The translations under genes were made by a program, and so were the position numbers. Below the pieces are notes generated by a model, which had not been told where the DNA came from, ran no database searches, and was given only the letters and a program-made list of their open reading frames with translations. DNA of 43,165 nt from a virus: the IMG/VR virus record IMGVR_UViG_3300047323_000115, positions 1-43,165 of that record. One strand, given 5' to 3'. Positions 32,514-42,239 of the stretch are shown here, piece after piece (position 1 is the stretch's first letter; every line of letters begins with the position of its first letter).

Positions 32514-34161
32514 TGGATTGAGTGATCTGCTAGCTGCTGTTGGTATGTCCAATCAGGAACTGGTTAAGAACTCTGCGGCAGCTAAAGAGATTGTAGCTGG
32601 TCAAGCACAAGCTTCTCAAGAGGCACAAGATGCTGTGAGTAAGCAAGGGGATGCTGCTGGTATTATTAGTAAAGCCAAGGACGTAGCAACTCAACATGCT
32701 GAGTCCATTGTACAGAAACAAGCAGCAGCCATGGGAGCTAATCCAGATGAGTCTGGAGAGATCATGACTACGCTTGCTAGTGGCTGGAAGAATGCTGCTA
32801 TTAATGCTGAAGATAAAGCATCTAAGCTTGAACATGATCTGAGTATTAGTTTCTTCGAGCATCCTCTTGATTACGTAGTTGCCCATATCAATATGGATAA
32901 GACTATTCAACAAGCTGATGCTGCTGTTGCTCACAGGGAGTCTGCATTCCATGCACTGAGTGAAGCACATAAGAACGTGCAAGATTCGGTAGCTAGTGCT
33001 AATGCACTTAAGAGCACAGTTACTGATGCTACCATGCAGGCTAATCTCGATACTATCGCTGGACAGATCGATCAGAAGAAAGCTGAGCTTAAGCTACAGA
33101 ATGGTGGCATCCAGTTGCAAGGACTTCGTGATCTTGGGTCTATGTCACTGCAACAAGTTACTAACCTTAGTTCTGCATACACTGCACAAACTCAAGCTGA
33201 GCAACTTCAGATTGCTAAGCGTGGGCAGACTATCGCAGAAGAGCATCTGCAATTGGCTAAACAATCTGCTGATCTGCAAAAGAAAGAATGGGAACAGAAG
33301 GTTGCAGATAAATCTGCTACTAAAGAAGACCTGAAGAACATTGCTGACACTGTTCGTGCAGGTGCAGCCGCTTCTGGGATTCAATTGCCAGATAGTGATA
33401 GTAAGGTTGTTACTATGTTTAACATGAAGCAAGCTCACTATCTTGATTGGTTCAATGCAGGTGTGGTTAGTAACTCCACTGGCAAGCCAATTGTTTCTGA
33501 TAACCCCGGCGTTGCAGCTAGGATGGTTGTAGATACTAATGCTCCGCTGCGCCCAGAACAAGGTACTGTTAAAACGCTGCTTGTCAACTCTTGGACTAAA
33601 GCTGTAAGTCCTCAAGGTGGCTTAGAAGGTAAGTACGACAATACCAAGAAAGATCAAGTGACTCAAGGTGCTGGCGTATTTGCAGTTAAGGAAGCAACCA
33701 AGATGATGGGGAATATTGATCCGAAAGATGGATCTAATATTTATGCAGCGCCCCCACTAACTGCAGTAACTCAAGTACCTGCTATTCAAACTAGCAAATG
33801 GTATTCATCTGTGCTTAAGCCACACATGGCAACTGGTGAGCTTCGAGAGTTCCAACCAGAGCAACTTACTAGTATGACTATCCAATCAATTAAGGATGGG
33901 CAGATTAGTTTTAAAGATGCTGTCGATGGGTTGCAAGGTGTACATGCTGCGGCAATGGCACTTAACAATAGTACTAAGAACTATACTGGCTTTGGTCTCC
34001 CAGATCAGAAAGGCTTTAAAGTTAGGCTCTCTGCTACTCCGGGCTTTAGCTTGCCACGTACTTTTGATTTGAGCACAACTCAAGATGTCACTAATCTTCT
34101 GATGTCTCGAATGAACGCAGAACAGCAGCTCTCCATCCGTAACAACTACCCAACTCAATAA
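32500..34161 (+). CDS. Internal virion (ejection) protein, 553 aa
   Basis: Long helical, Ala/Gln/Lys-rich protein with coiled-coil stretches (about residues 140-290, KKAELKLQNGGIQLQGLRDL and IAEEHLQLAKQSADLQKKEW). The C-terminal 200 residues are more globular. It lacks membrane segments. Such proteins are packed in the head and ejected to form a trans-envelope channel. GAGG lies 7 nt before ATG within the previous gene. Confidence 0.75.
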   Translation: MPGDNGLSDLLAAVGMSNQELVKNSAAAKEIVAGQAQASQEAQDAVSKQGDAAGIISKAKDVATQHAESIVQKQAAAMGANPDESGEIMTTLASGWKNAAINAEDKASKLEHDLSISFFEHPLDYVVAHINMDKTIQQADAAVAHRESAFHALSEAHKNVQDSVASANALKSTVTDATMQANLDTIAGQIDQKKAELKLQNGGIQLQGLRDLGSMSLQQVTNLSSAYTAQTQAEQLQIAKRGQTIAEEHLQLAKQSADLQKKEWEQKVADKSATKEDLKNIADTVRAGAAASGIQLPDSDSKVVTMFNMKQAHYLDWFNAGVVSNSTGKPIVSDNPGVAARMVVDTNAPLRPEQGTVKTLLVNSWTKAVSPQGGLEGKYDNTKKDQVTQGAGVFAVKEATKMMGNIDPKDGSNIYAAPPLTAVTQVPAIQTSKWYSSVLKPHMATGELREFQPEQLTSMTIQSIKDGQISFKDAVDGLQGVHAAAMALNNSTKNYTGFGLPDQKGFKVRLSATPGFSLPRTFDLSTTQDVTNLLMSRMNAEQQLSIRNNYPTQ

Positions 34162-34179
34162 AAACTCCACGAGGACAGT

Positions 34180-37100
34180 ATGCCCGAAATTAATTATGGT
34201 GCACTTCAAAATGATCAAACTCCTGAACAGACTAATGAATTACCTGCGTACATGTATGCGGCAGATAATCATAATTATGGGAATGGTAATTTTGCTATTA
34301 CTGATCCAAGTACTTGGGGTAATGGGCTTGATAATGCTGGCAAGTTCGTAGCTACTGCTGTCCTCAGTGGAGCCAATAGTTTTTACAACAGCGCAGTTAC
34401 TGTTGGTAATTGGATGGGTGCTGATATTAAAGAGAATGATACTGGCTCTTGGATCTCTGGACTTGATAGCGATCTGGGTCAGTATTATTCTGAGAACAAA
34501 GATGCAGTAGATACTGCTGGCTTCATCATGGGAAGTTTTGTTCCCGGCCTTGGTGGTGTTAAGCTGCTGAATGCAGGACAGAAAGCACTAAGTGTTGCAC
34601 AGAAGACTGGTATGATTGGTGGCAGCATGGCTCGTATTACTGGCCTGCTTACTCCTAATATCAAAGCACTGTCAAGCATGGCTGCTGCTGATATTGCACA
34701 ATCCAGTGCTACCTTCAGTGCCATTAACTCCGGAGCTATTAAAGCTATTGCGGCCGGATATGGACAGGCAGCTATGGAGTCTGCTGCATTTGAAATTGCA
34801 GTTCAGGCTACTAGTTTTAAATCTCCATTGCTTGATGGTCAGGATGCCAGTGACATTGCTAAGAACATGGTAATGGGTACTGCTGTTGGTGGTGTCATTG
34901 GTGGCGCTATTAACCATGCAAGCACTATCTTTAAAATCAAATCAGCAGTTAAAGGTTTCAATCCAGCTGAGAAGCAATTCGCAGATACTAGTGATCTGAC
35001 TAGCTTGAATCCAGCACAGAGGATCATTGCTAGGAACGATACTATTACTAACATGCCAGTAGTTCCAACGGCAGATAACATTGTTAGTGGTGGTTATCCT
35101 TGGGCTAAAGGTTTGCTGGATGGACTCGCAGCAGATCAACAGAGTGCAGTTGCACTAAAGCTGGAAGGTCGATTGACTCGTCTTAAAGATGAGACTCTGA
35201 CTAGTATGGCTAATAAGAACCGCATGGATTTCCATGAACTTACCACTGGTGTTGATCTCGGTGGTGGAGATAAGGTTCTTGCTAACCATCTTGCAGACAT
35301 GAGTACTGGGCTGGAAGGTAATCAGCTCATGGCTAACATGGAAGGACTGTCAGAGATTGGTCGTGTTAATCAAACACTTAAAGCTGAAGGTAAAGTTAAT
35401 AAGTTCTTCAAGAACCTGAAAGCTGATGTTTCCAATGCTCTGGATGAAGATGCACAACAAGTTCCATATCGTGTTGGTTACGTTAAGCTTCTTGGTGAAG
35501 GAACTGGTGATGTAAGTTTCGATGCACCTAAAGTTCTGAATCTTGGTGATCAGTATGGTAGCAGAACTGGCATTGATAATAAGATCAAGAGTTATAGTTT
35601 CAAAGAAAAGAAACTGTGGGATGCTAAGGTTGCAGATCATACGGAAGCTGAAGCACGCTACCTGTGGGCAGATACTGCTAAGCTTGAAGATGGTGCCGTA
35701 ATTGGTGAGCATGACTTGCCACTGCTGGAACGTGCTAAGGAACTAAAGCTTAATAACATTACTGTCTCTAGTACTGCTGGTGACTATGTTATTAATACTG
35801 CTGATGACTTGGTTAAGCACATTCAAGTTTCGAAACAAGAAGTAGCTTCTGAACTTCTGGCTGGTCGTAAGGCTGGTACTGGTATTACTACGGAAGAGAT
35901 TGCAAAAATTACCAACATGCGCATGAGCTACTTGGAAGGTGAGCAATCGCAGGAACTGTTTAAAGATCTGTATGCACGACAAGGTGCTAAGGATGAGTAC
36001 TCCCAGATGCTTAAGTCTAAGGGACTGTACTCAGAAGATAAGGTTAATGATTTCTATTATAACCCTAGCTATGTTAAGACTGCGTATGATACTTCCGTGC
36101 TTAAGGCAATGGATGACCATCAAGTTGCAGGTATGGCTTATCTGAAAGCACAACAGAAACTGTACCAGCAAGGTGTTGATAATGTCTTTGCTGCTCATGT
36201 GTCTGATGATATTGCTAATCGCTTCTGGCATCCGGGCGATGATATGATGCTGAAGACTAATCGCTTTGGTTCTGGCCCGGGACTTACTAGCTTTGCTAAT
36301 GGTGGCTATCATACTCCTGAATCTTGGAGTGAAGCTATTGGTTCTGCTACCCAATCATTGCAGAAGGATCTGAAAGCTAAGACCACTAATCGGATGCAAC
36401 CAGTTCTGTACAAGCTGGTTAATAATCAGGAAGCTGCAATTGAATTCGAGAGTGTGAATAAGACTCTGCAATCTACCAGCGAACAGTATGGACTTGATGG
36501 TTCTGGTAATGCTGTGCCGCTGAAGCTTCTGGATTATCAGGCCGCCCAAGCTAAGGCAATCAAGGAAGGAAGTAAAGCACCAGAGATGCCAGTACTTCAG
36601 GAAGGTGCTCCAGCTAAGATTGAGTTTAAAACTGCCGAAGCACGAGAAGCTTGGATTGCTCGTACTGAACTTACTAATAGTAGAACTCAGGGTTTCATTG
36701 ATGTACGTAATGCTCAGGGTCTGGAAGATATGAAGGATGTGCGGGCAATGCGTCCTGTTCGTCCTGATCCAAAAGACTATCCATACTATGCTGTTGTTGT
36801 TGATCCTACCGTAACTGGTGTTGGTCACAAGAGTATGATCCATGCTGCTAGTCCGAAAGAACTGGAAGCTATGATCTCCAAAGTACCGGGCAAGTATGAA
36901 GTTTATAAAGGCGATCAGCTGAAAGAGTATTTCAAAGCACAAGGTGAGTTTGATTACGAACATACCCTGCATGAGAACTACATTGATGCTGACTTGAAAA
37001 AGACTGGTGTTAATAATCCATTCTTCATTAAGACTGATCCGCAGAAGATTGCACAATCTCTGTTGGGCGATCATTTGAAATCGGATGATATCTTTGCAAG

Positions 37101-39138
37101 GGAACTTGTAAATGCTAAGTATGAAAAGGAGTTTAGTTTTCTGCGGCAGCAAGGCTCTCAATATACTAATACTGCCACTTCGAAATATACTGGTTCGTAT
37201 CGGGATATTGAAAACACTGTCAACAACCCTTACCTTAATTATGTTAAGACTGCGCTGAATGTTTCACAAATGAGTGAGCATCCTTATCTGCAAGGTTTGA
37301 ATACCAAGCTGGATGGTGGTGTCTCTAAGATGTGGAATGCAATTCAAGATACGGTAAGCACTCTTAAGTCTCATGAAGATTTGGACAAGATCAATGCTAG
37401 TCTGAATAAGATGGGAGTTAAGACAGCTTACTATGATGCAGCTACGGATATGCTGGCTAACCACACGGCTCCTAAGGGAGTGCTGACTGGATTCGTTAGT
37501 AAAGCCAATGCTATGTTGAGTACGTTGACACTGCGTCTTGATCCGCTGAATGCAATTAACAATGCAATAGGTAGCACGATTCTTTATGGTACGGAGCTTA
37601 AGAGTTTCATTCGTGCTATGGGGAGTGATGATACTGAACTAGCTGGTAAGCTATCTGGTCTGCTGAAAATGGATCGTGCTAGTGAAGCTAACCTTGCTGG
37701 CCAAGCTACTGACCAAGTTACAACTGCTGGTAAGATTCTGCAACAAGCAGTTAGGAATTGGTTTGATTCTGAAGCTACTACTCTTGGAGGTGTTAAGCTT
37801 AAGGATTATTATAAAGCTAATGGCTTTAGCACTAGGCTGGCAGATCAAGCTCAACAGATGATGGAAGATCTAACACTGCAAGGTCATGAGACTGTTGGCA
37901 TGATTAATCAGAAGCTTAATGCAGCGTTTAAGAACTTCAAGACTCTTGCTGATAAAGGTGAAGTCCTAACTGGTAATAAGTATGCTGAAGAATTCAATCG
38001 TTTCATTAGTGCTGATAGTATGCGCCAGCTTACTGACCTTGGTGTGCAAGCAGGAAAGATTACTGAACAGGAAGCACTGGGTTATATTAACACGTTTGTT
38101 AACCGTACTCAGGGAAACATCGTTGCGTCCCAAAGACCATTGATGTTCCAAGGTGCAGTTGGCCAAGCTATTGGATTGTTCCAAACCTACCAGTTTAATA
38201 TGATGCAGCAGTTGTTCCGGCATGTAGCAGAAGGTGGTAAGAAAGATGCTGCTATGTTATTGGGACTGCAAGGTACTATGTATGGTATGAATGGTCTGCC
38301 GGGATTTAATTATCTCAACACTCATATCGTTGGTACTCTGTCTTCCAATCCACAACATAAGGATCTTTATAGTTCCACGTATGGTATTGCTGGTAAGAGT
38401 GTTGGTGACCTTTTGCTGTATGGTCTTCCTTCCAACATGCTGCGAGCTAACCTGTATTCACGTGGTGATATTAATCCAAGGCAGGTATCTATTGTTCCTG
38501 TTAACCCAGTTGATATTCCATTCGTAAATGCTAGTATGAAGTTCTATGATAACGTGGCTCAGAGTATTGGCCGTGTTGCTAATGGCGCTCCTATCTGGCA
38601 AACCCTGCTGCAAGGTATTGAACACAATGGTATCTCTCGTCCACTAGCTGGAGTTGCTCAGACATTCCAAGCAATGCAGAATGGTGGTGAAGTGTTTAGT
38701 ACTACCAGCAAAGGTTCCATCAATGGCGGTAATGATCTTCTCAGCTGGGCAACTGCTGCTAGGATTGCAGGTGGTAAGCCATTTGATGATGCTCTTGTTA
38801 ATGATGCAGTCTATCGAGTGAATGCATATAAAGCTGTGGATGCACAACGGATGCAGGGACTAGCACTGGCAGTTAAGACTGCTGGTATTGGTAATGGTTC
38901 TGTTAACATGGATCCTGAGTCTGTTGATAAGTTCGCTGCTCGATATGCTGCACTTGGTGGTAAGCAGCAGAACTTTAACAAGTTCATGATTAAGGAAATC
39001 AAGTCAGCTAATACCAATCAGGCTAATGCAATTATGACTGCTCTGAAGAATCCAATGTCCCAGAACATGCAAGCAATTATGGGCGGTACGTTGGGTGTGG
39101 ATGGGAGTGCGATTAGTAATGGAATGATTGAGCAGTAA
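34180..39138 (+). CDS. Giant internal virion / ejection protein, 1,652 aa
   Basis: The last and longest gene of the late arm. It is rich in Ala, Lys and Asp. It has Gly/Ala-rich hydrophobic segments near residues 110-135 and 205-245 (MGTAVGGVIGGAINHA) that could insert in membranes, and a long C-terminal helical region with FVNRTQGNIVASQRPLMFQG and GLFQTYQFNMMQQLFRHVAE, a signature of podoviral internal core proteins. I see no lysozyme or transglycosylase motif. It probably forms the inner core and the ejection conduit. A terminator follows 14 nt after the stop. Confidence 0.8.
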   Translation: MPEINYGALQNDQTPEQTNELPAYMYAADNHNYGNGNFAITDPSTWGNGLDNAGKFVATAVLSGANSFYNSAVTVGNWMGADIKENDTGSWISGLDSDLGQYYSENKDAVDTAGFIMGSFVPGLGGVKLLNAGQKALSVAQKTGMIGGSMARITGLLTPNIKALSSMAAADIAQSSATFSAINSGAIKAIAAGYGQAAMESAAFEIAVQATSFKSPLLDGQDASDIAKNMVMGTAVGGVIGGAINHASTIFKIKSAVKGFNPAEKQFADTSDLTSLNPAQRIIARNDTITNMPVVPTADNIVSGGYPWAKGLLDGLAADQQSAVALKLEGRLTRLKDETLTSMANKNRMDFHELTTGVDLGGGDKVLANHLADMSTGLEGNQLMANMEGLSEIGRVNQTLKAEGKVNKFFKNLKADVSNALDEDAQQVPYRVGYVKLLGEGTGDVSFDAPKVLNLGDQYGSRTGIDNKIKSYSFKEKKLWDAKVADHTEAEARYLWADTAKLEDGAVIGEHDLPLLERAKELKLNNITVSSTAGDYVINTADDLVKHIQVSKQEVASELLAGRKAGTGITTEEIAKITNMRMSYLEGEQSQELFKDLYARQGAKDEYSQMLKSKGLYSEDKVNDFYYNPSYVKTAYDTSVLKAMDDHQVAGMAYLKAQQKLYQQGVDNVFAAHVSDDIANRFWHPGDDMMLKTNRFGSGPGLTSFANGGYHTPESWSEAIGSATQSLQKDLKAKTTNRMQPVLYKLVNNQEAAIEFESVNKTLQSTSEQYGLDGSGNAVPLKLLDYQAAQAKAIKEGSKAPEMPVLQEGAPAKIEFKTAEAREAWIARTELTNSRTQGFIDVRNAQGLEDMKDVRAMRPVRPDPKDYPYYAVVVDPTVTGVGHKSMIHAASPKELEAMISKVPGKYEVYKGDQLKEYFKAQGEFDYEHTLHENYIDADLKKTGVNNPFFIKTDPQKIAQSLLGDHLKSDDIFARELVNAKYEKEFSFLRQQGSQYTNTATSKYTGSYRDIENTVNNPYLNYVKTALNVSQMSEHPYLQGLNTKLDGGVSKMWNAIQDTVSTLKSHEDLDKINASLNKMGVKTAYYDAATDMLANHTAPKGVLTGFVSKANAMLSTLTLRLDPLNAINNAIGSTILYGTELKSFIRAMGSDDTELAGKLSGLLKMDRASEANLAGQATDQVTTAGKILQQAVRNWFDSEATTLGGVKLKDYYKANGFSTRLADQAQQMMEDLTLQGHETVGMINQKLNAAFKNFKTLADKGEVLTGNKYAEEFNRFISADSMRQLTDLGVQAGKITEQEALGYINTFVNRTQGNIVASQRPLMFQGAVGQAIGLFQTYQFNMMQQLFRHVAEGGKKDAAMLLGLQGTMYGMNGLPGFNYLNTHIVGTLSSNPQHKDLYSSTYGIAGKSVGDLLLYGLPSNMLRANLYSRGDINPRQVSIVPVNPVDIPFVNASMKFYDNVAQSIGRVANGAPIWQTLLQGIEHNGISRPLAGVAQTFQAMQNGGEVFSTTSKGSINGGNDLLSWATAARIAGGKPFDDALVNDAVYRVNAYKAVDAQRMQGLALAVKTAGIGNGSVNMDPESVDKFAARYAALGGKQQNFNKFMIKEIKSANTNQANAIMTALKNPMSQNMQAIMGGTLGVDGSAISNGMIEQ

Positions 39139-39152
39139 ATGTAGTAGATAGC

Positions 39153-39192
39153 AAAAAGCCCCGGAACCCTTAATTGGGAACTGGGGCTTTTT
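39153..39192. terminator. Bidirectional terminator between converging arms
   Basis: AAAAAGCCCC (39153-39162) pairs with GGGGCTTTTT (39183-39192). The T-run on the plus strand ends the late operon, and the A-run becomes a T-run on the minus strand, ending the gene at 39195-39509. An inner CCC/GGG pair strengthens the stem. Confidence 0.92.
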
Positions 39193-39194
39193 TA

Positions 39195-39509
39195 TTAGCT
39201 CAACAGAATGATGTTCTGTGCTTCTGGATACTCACGCTTCTCCATCAACTTCTTAGTCAGCACACCTGCAAGCTTAACTCGATCATTGATATCATAGTCA
39301 CCATCAAGTACCACTTCACAGTAAGCTGCAATCTGTGCAAGCTTGATATCAATTTCCTCCGCAGGGTAAACAGAGATAATAGCTACGATCTTCGGATGGA
39401 AGCCACTAGCTAGTTCAGCTTGCAGATCAAGATATTCTTGTGGGAAGATTTCAAAGATCATCTTACCGTTGCCAGTAATTTGGAACTGGTTATCAGGTTT
39501 GTTTGCCAT
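39195..39509 (-). CDS. Hypothetical protein, 104 aa
   Basis: Mixed alpha/beta protein (KMIFEIFPQEYLDLQAELAS, VAIISVYPAEEIDIKLAQ), ending at the bidirectional terminator. The last gene of the minus arm, 5 nt after the exonuclease gene. No family is recognised. Confidence 0.7.
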   Translation of the reverse strand: MANKPDNQFQITGNGKMIFEIFPQEYLDLQAELASGFHPKIVAIISVYPAEEIDIKLAQIAAYCEVVLDGDYDINDRVKLAGVLTKKLMEKREYPEAQNIILLS

Positions 39510-39514
39510 AATAA

Positions 39515-40051
39515 TTATCGAGTGCCGTTAATGTTTTTAAGGATACGATCTGCGTACTCTGCTTGGTAGCGTGCATCATCAAGTGCATCGTGTTTGCTGC
39601 CAATGAACTCTGGCTTATTAACACGAGAACCAAACTCTGCAACTAGCGTACGATAGCAGCGCTCATTACGGAAGTCCCAAGGTTTGGACATAGTGTACAT
39701 TTTATACGCAGCTTCCAGAACTGGACCATCAAACGTAGCACCATTGCCCCAGATAACAGGAGCAGCTCCAAGATCTTCTAGCCAAGATTTAAATTCAAGC
39801 AAGGCAATAATTAAATTAACAGCGCCCGGACTGTTAAACAAATTGTCACGAACAACTGGATCTTGTTTCATCCACCAGTCAATAGTACTAGGGTCTTCCA
39901 GCAGTCCTGCTTGGTCATTACGAATAACATAACGATTAAATTTGTGGGATGGATTAGCTCCAAAGGTAACTGCACTGATCTGAAGAATTTTACATCCCGG
40001 TTTAGTTCCTAATGTTTCCAAGTCCAGCATCACATTGACTTTGTGGCTCAT
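39515..40051 (-). CDS. DEDDh 3'-5' exonuclease (Rv2179c-like), 178 aa
   Basis: All DEDDh residues are present: D10 and E12 (MLDLETLGTKPG), D108 (GNGATFDGPV) and H154/D159 (KHDALDDARYQ). The STIDWWMKQ segment is typical of the Rv2179c-type exoribonuclease or phage exonuclease group. It may act on RNA or DNA ends; substrate cannot be told. TAGGAG lies 6 nt before ATG. A terminator lies just upstream, so its message may come from read-through. Confidence 0.88.
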   Translation of the reverse strand: MSHKVNVMLDLETLGTKPGCKILQISAVTFGANPSHKFNRYVIRNDQAGLLEDPSTIDWWMKQDPVVRDNLFNSPGAVNLIIALLEFKSWLEDLGAAPVIWGNGATFDGPVLEAAYKMYTMSKPWDFRNERCYRTLVAEFGSRVNKPEFIGSKHDALDDARYQAEYADRILKNINGTR

Positions 40052-40070
40052 GGTATTCTCCTAATTATGG

Positions 40071-40108
40071 ATAAAGAAAATATCCCAGTCCAATTAAGGA
40101 AGCTGGGA
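40071..40108 (-). terminator. Terminator after dUTPase
   Basis: Minus strand TCCCAG pairs with CTGGGA (40083-40088 and 40103-40108), then TATTTTCTTT. The stem is short (6 bp) with a 14-nt loop, so partial termination is likely. It lies 11 nt after the dUTPase stop. Confidence 0.6.
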
Positions 40109-40118
40109 GTTGGGTTGT

Positions 40119-40610
40119 TTACTCAATGATTCGAGCTTGAATATTATCAGGATGGTTAACTTCTCTATCAGTACTACCAAATCCACCAGTACCACGCTCG
40201 GTAGCGGAGAGTTCATTAACTTCTAAAAACTCAACTTGTTGGATTGGGATAATCATACCTTGGGCAATAGCTTGACCATGCTCGAATATAAAATGACTAT
40301 CTCCACTATCGTTAGTAAGCTTAATCATCAGCTCCCCACGGTAGTCACTGTCAATCACAGCTACACAATTAGCTAATCGTACTCCATGTTTGAACCCCAT
40401 ACCACTACGAGAATACACTAGCATCACATGACCTTCTGGAATTTCAAATGCTAGACCAGTATGGACAGCTAGAGAATCTATATTTCTTATAACTGCTTTC
40501 TGGTTAACTCCAAGATACGCATAGATATCAAAGCATCCGCTTCCATCAGTTGCGTATTCAGGAAGCTTGGCATCCGCACTTAGCTTTCTTACTTGGCATT
40601 GAATCTTCAT
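40119..40610 (-). CDS. dut: dUTPase (dUTP diphosphatase), 163 aa
   Basis: All five trimeric dUTPase motifs are visible: ATDGSGCFDI (1), YSRSGMGF (2), CVAVIDSDYRGE (3), QGMIIP (4) and ERGTGGFGST (5). It converts dUTP to dUMP, lowering uracil misincorporation and supplying dTMP synthesis. Length is usual. Its start overlaps the upstream helicase stop by one base (TAATG). Confidence 0.95.
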   Translation of the reverse strand: MKIQCQVRKLSADAKLPEYATDGSGCFDIYAYLGVNQKAVIRNIDSLAVHTGLAFEIPEGHVMLVYSRSGMGFKHGVRLANCVAVIDSDYRGELMIKLTNDSGDSHFIFEHGQAIAQGMIIPIQQVEFLEVNELSATERGTGGFGSTDREVNHPDNIQARIIE

Positions 40611-41893
40611 TATACCATATTCCTTTCTTCGTCTGTGAGATAATTATAATCAACCGTATCAGAATCAACTTCAACGACTGGTTTCCTTTTACTGAGATAC
40701 TTACCTTCAACTGCAAACACCATATCTGCGGTCATCAGGTTTCGCAACTGAACAGCGAGATCATCAACCTTATCCAGATCAGTAACACAGAAGCTCCAGA
40801 TTTCCCTGAGACTCATAGCCTTCCCAGAATTAGCAAGGATGCTCATGATCTTGTGAGTTACATCACTGTTCCGCGCCCTACCGAATTGTCCCAATGCTTT
40901 AGGCATCAAGCTTTCAGTATGAGTAAGAATAGTATTAGCTTCGATAACGTGGGCATGTTCAATTCTAGTACTATACTCACAAGCACTGATAATAAGACAC
41001 AGCTTAAGCAGATGAGTAAAACGACGATTCGAATATGAGGCAAATCTAACATCGTCCATCTTCTTGCCATTGACATATATCTTTTCCAGCAATGCTTTAG
41101 CATCATCGTCAATCTCTGCCTTACCTTTGACTACCATCTTGATTCTTTGGAGCGCACTGATTATCTTATTAGTAGCTTCAGTACTGGGCATGACTGGGAA
41201 GGTAATCTTCTTACCTGTCTCTTCTCCGTAGATCAATAGCAAGCGACTAAAGAAGCCTTGACCAAGAGTATCAGGAGGAAAGGCATTAGAAAAGCTAGTG
41301 CTAGTATTACCACCAAGAATACTGACAGTAGGATTAAGAATAGATACCGACTTGCCGGTCTTGATTCGGTTCTTAAACACTCCGTTATAGTCCCATAGAT
41401 TTCCAAGCAAGCTAATGAACTCCAGATTACCAATGCCAATGAAGTCATTGAACTCATCACAGGCAATGTACATTTCACAATCATCTCCAAGCTCCTCGCT
41501 ATTAAATCCTAGGTTCTCATCTAGAAGTTCTTCAAGTGTCTTTCCTTTCTGTCCTTTGTTATTAGTCTCAAGAGAGCCGTCTTCAATCCCTGCCAGATCG
41601 AGCATGAATTTTTCTTTGGAAGTTTTATCACCACTGATCTTATCAAACCCAGCAGCAGTAATAATCTTCTTGGCTATCTTAATCGCTGTACTCTTACGGG
41701 TGCCGGGTTCTCCAATAAGCATGATATACATATTCGTATACAGCTCAAAGTGGCCAAGAGAGAATGAGTACTGTCTCCCAAGATAAGCTCCAACCATAGA
41801 TATCGCTGACCATCTGTGATAAAAGATTGGAGCTTCCGTGTCACCAACGTAAGAGAGATATTGTCGCAGGAAGCTATCTCTCATAAGTTCCAT
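40610..41893 (-). CDS. DUF3987-like replicative helicase ATPase, 427 aa
   Basis: The N-terminus FLRQYLSYVGDTEAPIFYHR followed by Walker A GEPGTRKST (residues 61-69) and Walker B YIACDEFND (D146, E147) is typical of phage DUF3987-type primase-helicase ATPases. A sensor-like GGNTSTSF and an arginine-rich FSRLLLIYGE segment follow. No primase or zinc domain is visible. Together with pol A it is the probable replication fork motor. The C-terminus contains a winged-helix-like region (MSLREIWSFCVTDLDKVDDL). Confidence 0.85.
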   Translation of the reverse strand: MELMRDSFLRQYLSYVGDTEAPIFYHRWSAISMVGAYLGRQYSFSLGHFELYTNMYIMLIGEPGTRKSTAIKIAKKIITAAGFDKISGDKTSKEKFMLDLAGIEDGSLETNNKGQKGKTLEELLDENLGFNSEELGDDCEMYIACDEFNDFIGIGNLEFISLLGNLWDYNGVFKNRIKTGKSVSILNPTVSILGGNTSTSFSNAFPPDTLGQGFFSRLLLIYGEETGKKITFPVMPSTEATNKIISALQRIKMVVKGKAEIDDDAKALLEKIYVNGKKMDDVRFASYSNRRFTHLLKLCLIISACEYSTRIEHAHVIEANTILTHTESLMPKALGQFGRARNSDVTHKIMSILANSGKAMSLREIWSFCVTDLDKVDDLAVQLRNLMTADMVFAVEGKYLSKRKPVVEVDSDTVDYNYLTDEERNMV

Positions 41894-41894
41894 C

Positions 41895-42227
41895 TTATTC
41901 CTGTTCAGGTTCAGTCAGATAGTACTTACGATAGTAGGCATGAAAACCAATAGCTTTAATCTCTGCTATCTGATCTTCTCGAAGGGACTCAACTGCTAAC
42001 TCAAACTTATCTTCAGCAGGAATATCCCACTTCATACAGCGGCCCATAGTTTGTTCTTGACCTAACAAGCGATCCACAAAGTCTGTAATCTCACTGTTCT
42101 TGCTAGGATAAGTATTGGTTCCACGCTTGCACATCTGTTTAAATTCTTCAGCCATGCTAGCAGGAACTACGATATCAATACTTCCATCTGCTTGGGTAGT
42201 TACGCCAATGCGATTAATACGATTCAT
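41895..42227 (-). CDS. Hypothetical protein between polymerase and helicase, 110 aa
   Basis: Begins MNRINRIGVTTQADGSIDIV; acidic C-terminus. AGGAG lies 8 nt before ATG and the stop is 1 nt from the helicase start. Its position between DNA polymerase and helicase genes suggests a replisome accessory role, but no domain is recognised. Confidence 0.7.
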   Translation of the reverse strand: MNRINRIGVTTQADGSIDIVVPASMAEEFKQMCKRGTNTYPSKNSEITDFVDRLLGQEQTMGRCMKWDIPAEDKFELAVESLREDQIAEIKAIGFHAYYRKYYLTEPEQE

Positions 42228-42239
42228 AACTATAACTCC

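Noticed and set aside
40064-40093. TTGGAC-18-CATAAT promoter-like sequence on the minus strand before the exonuclease gene
   Set aside because: The start of transcription would fall within or just after the ribosome binding site, leaving no usable leader; it also overlaps a terminator stem.
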